A stretch of DNA of 64,000 nt from UBA1014 sp964344035 (GCA_964344035.1 CAYFLK010000012.1:1-64000), one strand, 5' to 3'. Positions 1 to 8,785 are shown, numbered from the stretch's first letter. Numbers and translations: made by a program. Notes: generated by a model not told the origin, from the letters alone.

Positions 1-55
1 TTTATCAAATTAATCAAAGAGATATGACTGATCACTTAAGGGAACTTCGGTCTAA

Positions 56-679
56 TCATGTTTCTTCCGCGATGAGCAGCTTGATTCCCTCAACCAATCC
101 CTGTGTATCCGTTTCTGTTTTGTAAAATCCACGCAGCAGCCCTTCCTTGTCTATTAAAAAAACATAAGAAGTGTGCGCAAACAGATATCCGGCAGCGGAT
201 TCTACTTCCTGCCTGAAATAAACGGCGCCATATTGACGGACCACACGGTCGATTTCTTGCCTGCTTCCGGTCAAACCCTTGAACGACGGGTGGAAATAGG
301 CGACAAAATCCCTGAGACGCTCCGGGCTGTCGCGTTCCGGGTCCACGGAAACAAATATGGTCTGAACGTGCGCGGACTGCCCGCCAAGTGCGTTTATCAC
401 ATCCCGTAAATCAACCATGGTGGTGGGACAGATGTCCGGACAATAAGTGTAGCCAAAAAAGAGGAGCACCACGTGCCCCCGGAAATCCTGTAATCCGACC
501 CTTACACCCTGGGGCCCGGTCAAGGTGAAATCGCCTCCCAAACCTTCATAAACCGGAAGCTCGGTTTCATCTTCTGTTGCAAATGCGGGCATGGATGTTA
601 TTGCTGTCATTCCGCCAATCAGCAAAGCTTTCAAAATAAACCGGATTAGGGGTTTCATTAATTTGTTGATGGTGTTCAT
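56..679 (-). CDS. SCO1/SenC/PrrC-family copper chaperone
   Basis: A membrane-anchored periplasmic protein of 207 aa with a thioredoxin fold. Proteins of this family deliver copper to the CuA centre of cytochrome c oxidase or act as thiol-disulfide reductants for it. An uncleaved or cleaved hydrophobic segment lies at about residues 11-34. The family motif CPDIC places the copper-binding cysteines at C80 and C84, and the distal ligand His is H169 in the segment LFAHTSY. Length is normal for the family. No oxidase genes are adjacent, but a copper ATPase lies 2.7 kb away, so a role in copper homeostasis or oxidase assembly is inferred from the family only. Confidence 0.93.
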   Translation of the reverse strand: MNTINKLMKPLIRFILKALLIGGMTAITSMPAFATEDETELPVYEGLGGDFTLTGPQGVRVGLQDFRGHVVLLFFGYTYCPDICPTTMVDLRDVINALGGQSAHVQTIFVSVDPERDSPERLRDFVAYFHPSFKGLTGSRQEIDRVVRQYGAVYFRQEVESAAGYLFAHTSYVFLIDKEGLLRGFYKTETDTQGLVEGIKLLIAEET

Positions 680-1152
680 TGCCTGATGCTCATGAAATTG
701 GTGGACTGAATCGCCACAATGGAAAAATCCCTGACAATTAGTGGGCCCTCAAATACCAGCTGATATTGAATTCCTGGAAACTCAAATGAAATCAAACGGC
801 GGGGAAACGAACGGTAAGTACAGTCTTGTACGCGGAAATTGAATATGGGGAACTCAGGACCGGCTCTTGGCTGAAATCAACGGAAAGAACGGGTTCGTTC
901 AGTTCCATGCCTCATCAGCGTGTCCCCGGGTCTGCAAATCACAGGCACTGATTTTAATGCCTTTGCTCCGGAGCCGCAATTTATTTCGGGCGCCTCACCC
1001 AGCTGACAGGGATTGCATATCCGGGCTTTTATAACATCCGCGTTTATGGTGTAAATGGCTTGACGGAATATCTGATATTGCAACATACTTGGGGCTGCAT
1101 CAACAAATTAACTGTTTAACCTGACATTCTGTCATAGTCCAGAACACCAACA
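680..1152. other. Intergenic region with no recognisable gene
   Basis: This 473-base stretch separates the minus-strand SCO1 gene from the plus-strand SDR gene. Short open frames exist on both strands, but none has a family resemblance, a ribosome-binding site or a clear start. It presumably carries divergent promoters; I could not pick a convincing -35/-10 pair. No tRNA or repeat was seen. Confidence 0.5.
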
Positions 1153-1899
1153 ATGTCCGCAAGACTTACAGGCAAAACAGCGGTAATCACCGCCGCGGGA
1201 CAGGGAATCGGCCGCGCCTGCGCCATCGCTTTTGCAGCGGAAGGAGCAGACGTCATTGCTACCGACATCAACCGGGAAACGCTCGCAACCTTGAAAAACG
1301 AAACTCCGCGTATCCGGACAAAGCTACTGGATGTAACCGACGCAGATGCAATCAGGGCTTTTGCTGCCGAAACCGGTCCGGTTGATGTGCTTTTCAATTG
1401 CGCCGGGTTCGTTCACCACGGCACGCTGCTGGATTGCAGTGAGGAAGATTGGGATTTCTCATTTAATCACAATGTGCGCTCGATGTATCGCATGCTGCAT
1501 GCTTTTCTTCCCTCAATGCTGGAAACCGAAGGGGGAAACATCATAAACATGGCTTCCGTTGCCTCCAGCGTCAAGGGCGTACCCAACCGCTTTGTTTATG
1601 GGACAACCAAGGCGGCGGTGATCGGGCTGACCAAATCGGTCGCCATTGATTTCATTAAAAAGGGAATCCGCTGCAACGCCATCTGCCCCGGGACAGTACA
1701 GTCCCCCTCCCTTGACGAACGGATCGCGGCGCAGGGCGGGGACCCTGACAAAGTGCGCGCCGCCTTTGTTGCCCGCCAGCCGATGGGGCGTCTCGGCACG
1801 GCGGAGGAAATCGCGGCCATCGCCGTCTACCTCGCATCCGATGAATCCGCATACGCCACCGGCGCGGAGTGGAATGTCGATGGAGGCATGACAATCTGA
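1153..1899 (+). CDS. Short-chain dehydrogenase/reductase (SDR), possibly a keto-deoxy-sugar dehydrogenase
   Basis: A 248-aa classical SDR that oxidises or reduces an alcohol/ketone with NAD(P). The Rossmann glycine motif (TAAGQGIGRA) is near residues 13-22. Asp at the end of beta-2 (ATDINRE) suggests NAD preference. The NCAG motif, a catalytic Ser in NMASVAS and YGTTK (YxxxK) follow in order. The C-terminus ends in the common NVDGGMT pattern. It is followed 28 bases later by an FAH-family hydrolase on the same strand. In fucose-type catabolism, an SDR 2-keto-3-deoxyfuconate dehydrogenase and an FAH-family 2,4-diketo-3-deoxyfuconate hydrolase act in sequence. That pairing suggests this substrate class, but the exact substrate is inference. 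No strong ribosome-binding site precedes the ATG. Confidence 0.9.
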   Translation: MSARLTGKTAVITAAGQGIGRACAIAFAAEGADVIATDINRETLATLKNETPRIRTKLLDVTDADAIRAFAAETGPVDVLFNCAGFVHHGTLLDCSEEDWDFSFNHNVRSMYRMLHAFLPSMLETEGGNIINMASVASSVKGVPNRFVYGTTKAAVIGLTKSVAIDFIKKGIRCNAICPGTVQSPSLDERIAAQGGDPDKVRAAFVARQPMGRLGTAEEIAAIAVYLASDESAYATGAEWNVDGGMTI

Positions 1900-1927
1900 T
1901 TAACCTTGTGTATATTCAAAAAAGCCC

Positions 1928-2776
1928 ATGAAAGTATTGAGATACGGAAACAAAGGTGAAGAGAAACCAGGACTTTTGGACGACTCCGGCATAATCCGTG
2001 ATTTGTCAGGAATGGTTGAAGACATCGGCGGCAACACACTTCTTCCGGAAAACCTGGAAACCCTAAAGAACGCCGATTGGGCGTCTTTGCCAGCTGTTTC
2101 CGGAAATCCACGCATCGGCCCCTGCGTCGCGAACATCGGAAAGTTTATCTGCATCGGGCTCAATTACTCAGACCATGCCGAAGAAACAGGGGCAAAAGTC
2201 CCCCCTGAACCGATCATCTTCGCCAAAGCCAACAGCGCGGTGTGCGGACCGGACGATGACGTGATCATCCCGCGCGGCTCCCGTAAGACCGACTGGGAGG
2301 TGGAACTTGGGGTGGTGATCGGCAGGACCGCGAAATATGTCGATGAAACCTCCGCGCTTGAGCATGTTGCGGGATACTGCGTGGTCAATGATGTCTCAGA
2401 GCGGGAATTTCAGCTCGAACGCTCGGGGCAGTGGGTGAAGGGCAAAAGCTGCGACACCTTCGGCCCGACTGGTCCATGGCTGGTCACCCCGGACGAAGCA
2501 GGCGACCCGCAGGACCTGGACCTCTGGCTTGAAGTGGACGGACGCCGCTACCAGGACGGAAACACGCGCACGATGGTTTATGGTGTGGCATTTCTGATCC
2601 ATTACCTGAGCGGCTTCTTCACCCTGCATCCGGGAGACGTGATCTCAACCGGAACACCGCCCGGGGTGGGCATGGGTCAGAAACCCGAACCGGTGTACCT
2701 GAGTCCCGGCCAAACTATGCGGCTGGGCGTGGAAAACCTCGGTGTCCAAACCCAGCGCCTGGTCGTGGACGAGTGA
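1928..2776 (+). CDS. Fumarylacetoacetate hydrolase (FAH) family protein
   Basis: A 282-aa FAH-fold enzyme that cleaves or hydrates diketo or oxo-acid substrates using a divalent metal. The N-terminal 70 residues match the usual small cap domain (VLRYGNKGEEKPG). The core begins at KFICIGLNYSDHAEE. Acidic metal ligands are visible in DWEVELGVVIG and VVNDVSERE, and the conserved PGDVISTGTPPGVG closes the active site. Related proteins are often annotated as ureidoglycolate lyase or 2,4-diketo-3-deoxy-L-fuconate hydrolase; the second fits the adjacent SDR better. The gene starts 28 bases after the SDR stop, so the two are probably one operon. The substrate is not settled by sequence. Confidence 0.92.
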   Translation: MKVLRYGNKGEEKPGLLDDSGIIRDLSGMVEDIGGNTLLPENLETLKNADWASLPAVSGNPRIGPCVANIGKFICIGLNYSDHAEETGAKVPPEPIIFAKANSAVCGPDDDVIIPRGSRKTDWEVELGVVIGRTAKYVDETSALEHVAGYCVVNDVSEREFQLERSGQWVKGKSCDTFGPTGPWLVTPDEAGDPQDLDLWLEVDGRRYQDGNTRTMVYGVAFLIHYLSGFFTLHPGDVISTGTPPGVGMGQKPEPVYLSPGQTMRLGVENLGVQTQRLVVDE

Positions 2777-2836
2777 GGTCTGCTCCGCGATTCCGACCCT
2801 GCCACATTTCATCCGTTTATTGCCGCTGGTCTATCA

Positions 2837-3229
2837 TTACGCTGACGGAATCACGGGCAGGGTCCGCCGCATCATGTTTTCCAAATCTTCTAAAGCGAAA
2901 GGGCGGACCAGGTAGCCGTCCATTCCCGCTCGTGCAGCCGGTACAATCTGCTCCTGGTCCGCTGTTTGAAAAATCAGCAGCACCGGCAGCCTCTTTAGTT
3001 CAGGGTCCTTCCTGATCGTTTTCAGCAGTGCCAGACCGTCCGGTTTGGGCAGGTCCCGGCTGCAAATAACACAGTCATGCGGTTCGGTGCGCAGCCTGAT
3101 CAGCGCCTCAGCGCAGTTTTCTGCTTCTCCAACTTCACTGAAGCCCAGGCGTTTCAGCAGGTGGACCACCGGCTTGCGCTGAAACACGGGGGAATCGACA
3201 ACCAGGATTTTTTTGGCAGGATAAGTCAA
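2837..3229 (-). CDS. Stand-alone receiver-domain protein lacking phosphorylation residues (pseudo-receiver)
   Basis: A 130-aa single CheY-like domain with the beta-alpha pattern intact (KKILVVDSPVF near the start, LPKPDGLALL in the middle, GYLVRPFALEDLE near the end). Aligned by eye to CheY, the second acidic-pocket Asp is Ser (VVDS), the phospho-acceptor Asp57 position is Ser (VICSRDLP), Thr87 is Phe, and the conserved Lys109 is Arg (LVRPF). It is therefore unlikely to be phosphorylated in the usual way. The start appears to be TTG at 3229; no in-frame ATG lies nearby. No histidine kinase or output gene is adjacent. It probably acts by phosphorylation-independent protein contacts, which is inference. 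Confidence 0.85.
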   Translation of the reverse strand: MTYPAKKILVVDSPVFQRKPVVHLLKRLGFSEVGEAENCAEALIRLRTEPHDCVICSRDLPKPDGLALLKTIRKDPELKRLPVLLIFQTADQEQIVPAARAGMDGYLVRPFALEDLENMMRRTLPVIPSA

Positions 3230-3343
3230 CAGGGAGTTTGTACACCTGGATTCAGTGGCAATCCTATACAGGCAGCTAAGCGATAAACTGAGAATCGCAG
3301 AAAATCCGCGCGGAGCAAGCCGAAATTCGTTTTCTCTATGCGA

Positions 3344-5851
3344 TCAAAAGGTTTGGTAGGACGAACCGCTGAAGCGGAAACGCCGCAGGCGCAAAGCGTT
3401 GGTGACTACAGAAACAGAACTGAGAGCCATCGCCGCGGCGGCAAACACCGGATGCAGCGCAGGGCCTCCGAAAGGGACCAGCAACCCCGCCGCAACCGGG
3501 ATTCCGAGCACGTTGTATCCGAAAGCCCAGAAAAGGTTCTGGCGGATATTCACCAGCGTCGCCCTGCCCAAACGAAACGCATCGGCGAGGTGACCGAGGT
3601 CGCTGCGCATCAGCACCATGTCCGCGGTTTCCAGCGCAACATCGGTTCCGGAACCCATGCCGATGCCGACTTCCGCCGCTGCAAGCGCGGGGGCGTCATT
3701 GACCCCGTCACCGATCATCCCCACCTTCAGTCCGCCGGACTGGAATTCACGGACCACATCGACCTTGTCTTCGGGAAGCAGTCCGGCCCGCACCTCGGAA
3801 ACACCGACTTTCCGCGCGATGGAATGCGCGACCGATTCACGGTCTCCGGTCAGCATCACCGTTTTCAAACCCAGTTTCTGCAGCCGGCGTACCGCGCGAG
3901 GGCTTTCCGGACGCAATGCGTCAGCAAGGATCAGCCTTCCGGCCGGGGCGCCATCGACTACCACCCAGACGGTTGTGCCTTCCTCTGCGGCGTTATCCCA
4001 TCCCGCGGGTAGGGCTTCAGGATTCCCCCGTTCCCGAACCAGTTCCGCATTGCCGATGACAACCTCGTGATCCTCGACACGGGCGCTGATTCCGAACCCG
4101 GCATAAGCTTCAAAATCGCTTATCGCACGCAGGGTGAGACCTCGATCCTGCGCTTCTTTCACAACGGCCCGGCCAAAGGGATGCTCCGAACCCTGTTCCG
4201 CGGACGCGGCGATTTGCAGTAATCCGGCTTCATCCCGCGAATTCACAGGGTGGATGCCGGTCACAGCGGGACGCCCCTCGGTGAGGGTTCCGGTTTTATC
4301 GAACATCACCGCGTCCAGACGCTGCATGGCTTCCAGGGAGGCGGCGTTGCGGAAAAGGATCCCGTGCCGCGCCCCGGTCCCAGTTCCGACCAGGATTGCG
4401 ATCGGGGTGGCAAGCCCGAGTGCACATGGACAGGCGATCACCAGCACCGCCACCATGTGGGTGAAAATTACTTCCGCGGGCGCTCCGGCAGCCCACCACA
4501 GTATTCCGGTGAGCGCTGCAATCACGAGCACCAGCGGCACGAAAACCCCGGCAACCCGGTCTGCCAGCCGCGCCACCGGGGCTTTTCCGGACTGCGCATC
4601 CTCGACCATGCGGATGATGCGCGACAGCGTGCTGTTGGCGCCGACCCGGCGAACGCGCATAATCAGCATCCCGTTGACGCAGATCGTACCCCCGGTTACT
4701 TCGTCCCCAGCGGCTTTTTCCACCGGCATGCTTTCCCCGGTGATCATCGATTCGTCAACCTCGCTGCCGCCTTCCTGTACGAGACCGTCAGCGGGAATCG
4801 AACCTCCGGGACGCACCCGCACCACGTCACCCGGCTGCAGCAGGTCGACTGAAATCGGGACCTCCCCGCCATTGCGGAGCAGCATCGCTTCCTGGGGTTG
4901 CAGATTCAGCAGGGCACTGATCGCTTCGGTCGCGCGGCCGCGGCTTTTAGCTTCCATGGTTTTGCCGACCAGGATAAGGGCGATTATCACCCCCGCGGTT
5001 TCAAAATACAGGCCTGATTGCCCGGATTGGAACACCAGGTTCCAGACGCTGTATCCGAAGGCCGCCAAGGTGCCGAGCGCGACCAGCGAATCCATGTTCG
5101 GGGCTCGGCGCCAGAGCAGCGGCAGTCCGTTCAGGTAAAACACCCTTCCCGCCCAGAAAACCGGCAGAGTCAACGCCAGTTGCGCCAGGCCGTGGGTCCA
5201 TGGTGATATTCCTGGCGCGAGAAAATCGGGAAGCGGCAGCCCCAGCATCGGCCCCATGGCCAGCAAAACCAGCGGGACGGTGAACCCCAACGCAAGCAGC
5301 ATGGAGGATTTGCTGCCACGGTATTCCTCATCATGACGCTCCGCCGGTTCTGCCACCGCATGGCCTTCACAAAGGCGCTTGGGCACAAACCCCGCGTTTT
5401 CAATGGCGGATTCAATTTCCGCTGGGGTCACCCGGTCCGGTTGGTACATAACCGCGCCCCGGTTCAGCGCCAGGTTGACTTCCGCGGACTCCACTCCACC
5501 CAGCGCGCTCACCACCTTTTCCACCGAGCTGACACATGCGGCACAGCGCATCCCTTCGATTTCCAGGCTCAACTGTTGCACCGGTTCCGGCACAAACGCC
5601 TCAAACCCGCTTTCACCAATCGCGCTGATGACCTGATCCGTCCGCAGTTCGAGGGGGTCAAAACGGAAATGCAGCCGTGAAGTGGCGAAGTTGACTTCCG
5701 CGGTTTCCACCCCGTTCAACCCCCTCACCGTTTTTTCCACCGAACTCGCGCAGCCCGCGCAGCGCAGGCCTTTCAGGTCCAGAATTCCTTCCCGTGCGCC
5801 ATCATTGTTTGTTCCACCTTCTATTAACTTATCTTCGCTGACGGCATCCAT
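3344..5851 (-). CDS. copA: Copper-exporting P1B-type ATPase
   Basis: An 835-aa heavy-metal ATPase of the inner membrane that pumps Cu(I) out of the cytoplasm. Two N-terminal HMA metal-binding domains carry CxxC pairs near residues 31-34 (RCAGC) and 103-106 (RCAAC). The transmembrane block contains the CPC metal site (IACPCALGLATP). The actuator TGES motif appears in ITGESMP, the phosphorylated Asp in FDKTGTLTEG, the HP motif in GSEHPFG, and the hinge in GDGVNDAPAL. The CPC motif and double HMA indicate Cu+ rather than Zn/Cd. A CsoR-like palindrome lies about 134 bases upstream of the start, so induction by copper is likely. Length and domain order are normal. Confidence 0.96.
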   Translation of the reverse strand: MDAVSEDKLIEGGTNNDGAREGILDLKGLRCAGCASSVEKTVRGLNGVETAEVNFATSRLHFRFDPLELRTDQVISAIGESGFEAFVPEPVQQLSLEIEGMRCAACVSSVEKVVSALGGVESAEVNLALNRGAVMYQPDRVTPAEIESAIENAGFVPKRLCEGHAVAEPAERHDEEYRGSKSSMLLALGFTVPLVLLAMGPMLGLPLPDFLAPGISPWTHGLAQLALTLPVFWAGRVFYLNGLPLLWRRAPNMDSLVALGTLAAFGYSVWNLVFQSGQSGLYFETAGVIIALILVGKTMEAKSRGRATEAISALLNLQPQEAMLLRNGGEVPISVDLLQPGDVVRVRPGGSIPADGLVQEGGSEVDESMITGESMPVEKAAGDEVTGGTICVNGMLIMRVRRVGANSTLSRIIRMVEDAQSGKAPVARLADRVAGVFVPLVLVIAALTGILWWAAGAPAEVIFTHMVAVLVIACPCALGLATPIAILVGTGTGARHGILFRNAASLEAMQRLDAVMFDKTGTLTEGRPAVTGIHPVNSRDEAGLLQIAASAEQGSEHPFGRAVVKEAQDRGLTLRAISDFEAYAGFGISARVEDHEVVIGNAELVRERGNPEALPAGWDNAAEEGTTVWVVVDGAPAGRLILADALRPESPRAVRRLQKLGLKTVMLTGDRESVAHSIARKVGVSEVRAGLLPEDKVDVVREFQSGGLKVGMIGDGVNDAPALAAAEVGIGMGSGTDVALETADMVLMRSDLGHLADAFRLGRATLVNIRQNLFWAFGYNVLGIPVAAGLLVPFGGPALHPVFAAAAMALSSVSVVTNALRLRRFRFSGSSYQTF

Positions 5852-6202
5852 GACTCAACCTGCTGATATGTATGCACTTTATAAAATTCCTGTTTAGTCA
5901 CTTAAGATTTCTTTCTTGCCTTCCTGTGTCTTTTTTTGGGTTAAAAGCATTTACAGGGCAGTCATCTTCCGCCCAATGCTTCTTATACCCTATGGGGGTA
6001 TGAGTGAGATGTCAAGACTACTCTCAGTCGTTCGTAATCCCGGTCCCGGATTCCATTGATCCTCACGGTTTAGTACTGCTTTTCCCTTCATCGTCATACT
6101 TCACAACTATGGATTCTTTTGCTCCCGCCACCCCTCTTGAAGAGTTTGGGGGATTGAAGTAGTTTGGGTATCATGACCAAGCACCGGATTAGAGTTCCTC
6201 CG
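5852..6202. other. copA upstream control region
   Basis: This stretch lies between the divergent copA and a small lipoprotein-like gene. It contains an AT-rich segment next to copA and the CsoR-type palindrome listed separately. No coding potential was seen apart from a possible upstream extension of the small gene from 6164. Confidence 0.6.
5985..6001. promoter_or_regulatory. CsoR-type copper operator upstream of copA
   Basis: The sequence ATACCCTATGGGGGTAT is an inverted repeat with 6-base arms (ATACCC and GGGTAT) and a 5-base centre. It closely resembles operators bound by the Cu(I)-sensing repressor CsoR, such as the one in front of the Bacillus copZA operon (recalled from memory, not searched). 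It lies between copA and the divergent small gene. No csoR gene is present in the window, so the repressor would be encoded elsewhere. Confidence 0.7.
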
Positions 6203-6394
6203 ATGAAATTCCTTGTTCCCGCTACCGCAGCGCTTCTGCTCTCAATTTCCAGTACAAGCTGTTCCAAAAACATATGGGATGAACCAGTTCAACGCGACCC
6301 TATAACCGGTGAATGGGTTGAATATTGCCCACCTTTTTTGCAAAACAGTTTGGATAAATCCTGCAGGAAGTGGGTTAAGAATTTGAACCAATGA
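6203..6394 (+). CDS. Small lipoprotein-like protein
   Basis: A predicted 63-aa product starting at the ATG at 6203; a longer 76-aa reading from 6164 would put charged residues in front of the signal. The N-terminus MKFLVPATAALLLSISS is a typical export signal and ends in SSTSC, a weak lipobox whose Cys could be lipidated. The mature part is short and polar, with two further Cys (VEYCPPF and KSCRKW) and a repeated Trp. It resembles the small entericidin-like or unknown lipoproteins that many Gram-negatives carry, but I do not recognise a family. It is divergent from copA and shares its control region, so copper control is possible. Confidence 0.55.
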   Translation: MKFLVPATAALLLSISSTSCSKNIWDEPVQRDPITGEWVEYCPPFLQNSLDKSCRKWVKNLNQ

Positions 6395-6403
6395 TGGTGT
6401 TCA

Positions 6404-6421
6404 TTTCCGCGAATGCGGAAA
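6404..6421 (+). terminator. Hairpin after small lipoprotein gene
   Basis: TTTCCGC and GCGGAAA pair perfectly over 7 bases around a GAAT loop, ten bases past the stop codon. There is no U-run after it, so it may be a 3'-end stabilising hairpin rather than an intrinsic terminator. Confidence 0.4.
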
Positions 6422-6531
6422 CCCTCACAAAATAAGGAAGCGCTGAAAGCAGCAAGAGCGATGGGATACAGCTCAGCAGGTTGTCCTTCAATTATAATTT
6501 GACCTCACTTCAATTTGTATTTGGAGGAATT

Positions 6532-6607
6532 TGGTGGAGACGAGGGGGATCGAACCCCTGACCTCAACGCTGCCAGCGTTGCGCTCTCCCAGCTGAGCTA
6601 CGTCCCC
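6532..6607 (-). tRNA. tRNA-Ala (anticodon GGC), CCA encoded
   Basis: The 76-base cloverleaf reads from 6607 downward. The acceptor stem GGGGACG pairs with CGTCTCC with one G-U pair. The D-arm contains the usual AGCTCAGCTGG sequence. The anticodon stem CAACG/CGTTG encloses the loop CTGGCAG, with GGC as anticodon. The T-arm has GGTTCGATCC. The discriminator A is followed by an encoded CCA. It lies 39 bases downstream of tRNA-Glu and is probably cotranscribed with it. Confidence 0.97.
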
Positions 6608-6646
6608 GGGAGGAAGTGATGGATGCCGCTTGCCGCGGTTGGAAGG

Positions 6647-6724
6647 TGGCGTCCCCAAGGGGATTCGAACCCCTGTTGTCGGCGTGAAAGGCCGATGTCC
6701 TAGGCCAGACTAGACGATGGGGAC
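6647..6724 (-). tRNA. tRNA-Glu (anticodon TTC), CCA encoded
   Basis: The 78-base cloverleaf reads from 6724 downward. The acceptor stem GTCCCCA pairs with TGGGGAC, with discriminator G and an encoded CCA. The anticodon loop CTTTCAC contains TTC. The T-arm has GGTTCGAATCC. It is the first gene of a two-tRNA unit with tRNA-Ala. Confidence 0.97.
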
Positions 6725-6736
6725 GCTTAAACCTGT

Positions 6737-6766
6737 AATGATGCCGCATTAACCGGGGGAAGTCAA
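6737..6766 (-). promoter_or_regulatory. Sigma-70-like promoter of the tRNA-Glu/tRNA-Ala unit
   Basis: On the minus strand, TTGACT (6766-6761) is followed after 18 bases by ATCATT (6742-6737). This places a plausible start point just before the 5' end of tRNA-Glu at 6724. The -35 box is strong and the -10 box moderate. Confidence 0.5.
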
Positions 6767-6859
6767 TATTTTTGGCGCTGTTCTTAATTTCATGGAAGAT
6801 ATTTTCGGAGCTTGTCCGCGTCAACGTTTCAAGTACATGACCTTGCCAATGACCACTTT

Positions 6860-8785
6860 TCATTTGGTCGCGGAACCCGATTCAGTGGTATGTGGATGGA
6901 GGAATTCGTGAACTGTTTGTGCCAGTGCCCCTGAGATCCCGGGAACCATGAGGATGTCATCCGGGTTCGCTTTTTTGAGTGAGGTCAGGCTGCCGAAATG
7001 TTTGAGCAGACGCCTCCTGCGTTCCGGACCTACCCCTGGAATGTCTTCCAGCACAGAGTGCAGGTCTTCGCTGCGTTTGAGCCGGCGCTGGAACTGGATG
7101 GCGAAGCGGTGGGATTCATCGCGGATTTTCTGCAGAAAGTGCAGTTCCGCAGAATTCCGGTGGAGGCGGATTTCGTTTTTCATGTTCGGTTTGACGACAT
7201 ACTCGAAATCTACCAACCTGGGCGGGCCTTTCACCCGTTTCCGCTCAGAACGTCCTTTGGCGAGGCCGATGAGGTCGATGCGCTCGATCGGAATTCCGAG
7301 GGAAGCAAGCACCTTTTCGGCAATGTTCACCTGCCCTTTGCCTCCGTCGATGAGGATCATGTTCGGCAGCGGCAGTTCCCCGTTGAGCACGCGTTTGTAG
7401 CGACGGGTAAGCACCTCTTTCATCGAGGCGAAATCATCCGGACCCGCCGCGCTTCTGACGCGGTACTTGCGGTAATCCTGGCGGGAGGCATGGTTACGTT
7501 TCCAGCAGATCATGGACGCCACCGTCATAGTTCCGGAAAGGTGTGAAATATCAAACGCTTCAACTGTAACCGGGAGGTGTTTCAGATGCAGCGCCCGCTG
7601 CACCCTTGAGAGTACCTCGTCATCGCACATAGTACGGGCGCGCTGCTCCTTGAGGTTCATGCAGGCGTTTGTGTAGGCCATCGTCACCAGTTCCCGCTTA
7701 CGCCCGCGCTGGGGCCGCAGCACGCGCACACACCGGTCTGATTTTTCATTCAGCGCTCCCTCCAACACCTTTTCGTCGGAATAGCGGAAGGGCAGCAGGA
7801 TCTCGCGGGGCATCACCGCCTTTTCGTTCATGTAGATGCGGTTGAGCACCTGCCCGAGCAGGTTGTCGTCGCTGACCTGTCCGCACTCTTCGTAGTAGAA
7901 GAAATCGGTGCCGAGCAGCCTTCCGTTGCGGATGAAGAGCACCTGGATGCCCGCGCTTTCCGCTTCACGGAAGAGGTTGAACACATCCTGATCGTTTCCT
8001 TTTGCGTCCAGTACCGTCTGCTTTTCGAATATGCGCCGCAGGGCTTTTGCCTGGTCACGAAGCATCGCCGCTTTTTCGAATTCCAGGTTCAGCGCCGCTT
8101 CACGCATGCGCCGCTGAATTTCAGTCAGCAGTTCCTGGTGGCGCCCGCGCATGAACAGGCGCACCTGGCGCACAACTTCGCGGTACTGCTCCTCCGGTAC
8201 ATTACCGCGGCAGGGCGCTAGACAGCGCTTGAGCTGGTAGTTGAGACAGGGGCGGTAGGTTTTCCTGCCGTTGAGTTCCATCTCAGAAGTGCGAAGCTGA
8301 AAGTAGCGGTACACCATGCGCAGCACCTGGCGCGCATCTTTGACCGAGGGAAACGGCCCGTAGTATTCCGCGTTCTGGTCGTGCTTCTCCCGTACAAGGA
8401 AAAGCCGAGGAAACATCTCGTTAACCGTCAGCTTGCAGTAGGGATATGACTTGTCGTCCTTGAGGGAAACGTTGTAACGCGGAAGGTGGGTTTTGATCAG
8501 CTGTTCCTCGAGGATCAGCGCCTCCGCTTCGGTGTCTGTGATCAGCAACGAAACATCGTGCGTCAGCGACACCATGATCTGGATGCGGATGTTGTGAGAC
8601 GCGGAACCCTGGAAATAGGAACGCACACGGCTGCGCAGGGATTTCGCCTTGCCGACATAGAGGACGTCCCCGCCAGTGTTTTTGAAGAGGTACACCCCGG
8701 GAAGGTCCGGAAGCCGTTTCAGCTTCTCGTAAACCGGAGGCGCGGAGTCGGGGGGATCAGTGGGTGCGCATGTGGAGGATTTCAT
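6860..8785 (-). CDS. uvrC: UvrABC excinuclease subunit C
   Basis: UvrC makes the two incisions around bulky DNA lesions in nucleotide excision repair. The 641-aa product has the N-terminal GIY-YIG nuclease (LPGVYLFKN then DVLYVGKAKSL), a Cys-rich central part, the UVR domain for UvrB contact (LNLEFEKAAMLRDQ), the RNase H-like C-terminal nuclease (ILIDGGKGQVN) and C-terminal helix-hairpin-helix motifs (IPGVGPERRRRLL). The start at 8785 is chosen because GGAGGA sits about 7 bases before that ATG; an upstream ATG at 8806 would add seven residues. Length is normal. It lies 57 bases downstream of a DsbA-like gene on the same strand. Confidence 0.97.
   Translation of the reverse strand: MKSSTCAPTDPPDSAPPVYEKLKRLPDLPGVYLFKNTGGDVLYVGKAKSLRSRVRSYFQGSASHNIRIQIMVSLTHDVSLLITDTEAEALILEEQLIKTHLPRYNVSLKDDKSYPYCKLTVNEMFPRLFLVREKHDQNAEYYGPFPSVKDARQVLRMVYRYFQLRTSEMELNGRKTYRPCLNYQLKRCLAPCRGNVPEEQYREVVRQVRLFMRGRHQELLTEIQRRMREAALNLEFEKAAMLRDQAKALRRIFEKQTVLDAKGNDQDVFNLFREAESAGIQVLFIRNGRLLGTDFFYYEECGQVSDDNLLGQVLNRIYMNEKAVMPREILLPFRYSDEKVLEGALNEKSDRCVRVLRPQRGRKRELVTMAYTNACMNLKEQRARTMCDDEVLSRVQRALHLKHLPVTVEAFDISHLSGTMTVASMICWKRNHASRQDYRKYRVRSAAGPDDFASMKEVLTRRYKRVLNGELPLPNMILIDGGKGQVNIAEKVLASLGIPIERIDLIGLAKGRSERKRVKGPPRLVDFEYVVKPNMKNEIRLHRNSAELHFLQKIRDESHRFAIQFQRRLKRSEDLHSVLEDIPGVGPERRRRLLKHFGSLTSLKKANPDDILMVPGISGALAQTVHEFLHPHTTESGSATK

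Noticed and set aside
877..1086. Minus-strand 69-codon ORF upstream of the SDR gene
   Set aside because: No resemblance to known proteins, no ribosome-binding site and no operon context; treated as a random open frame.
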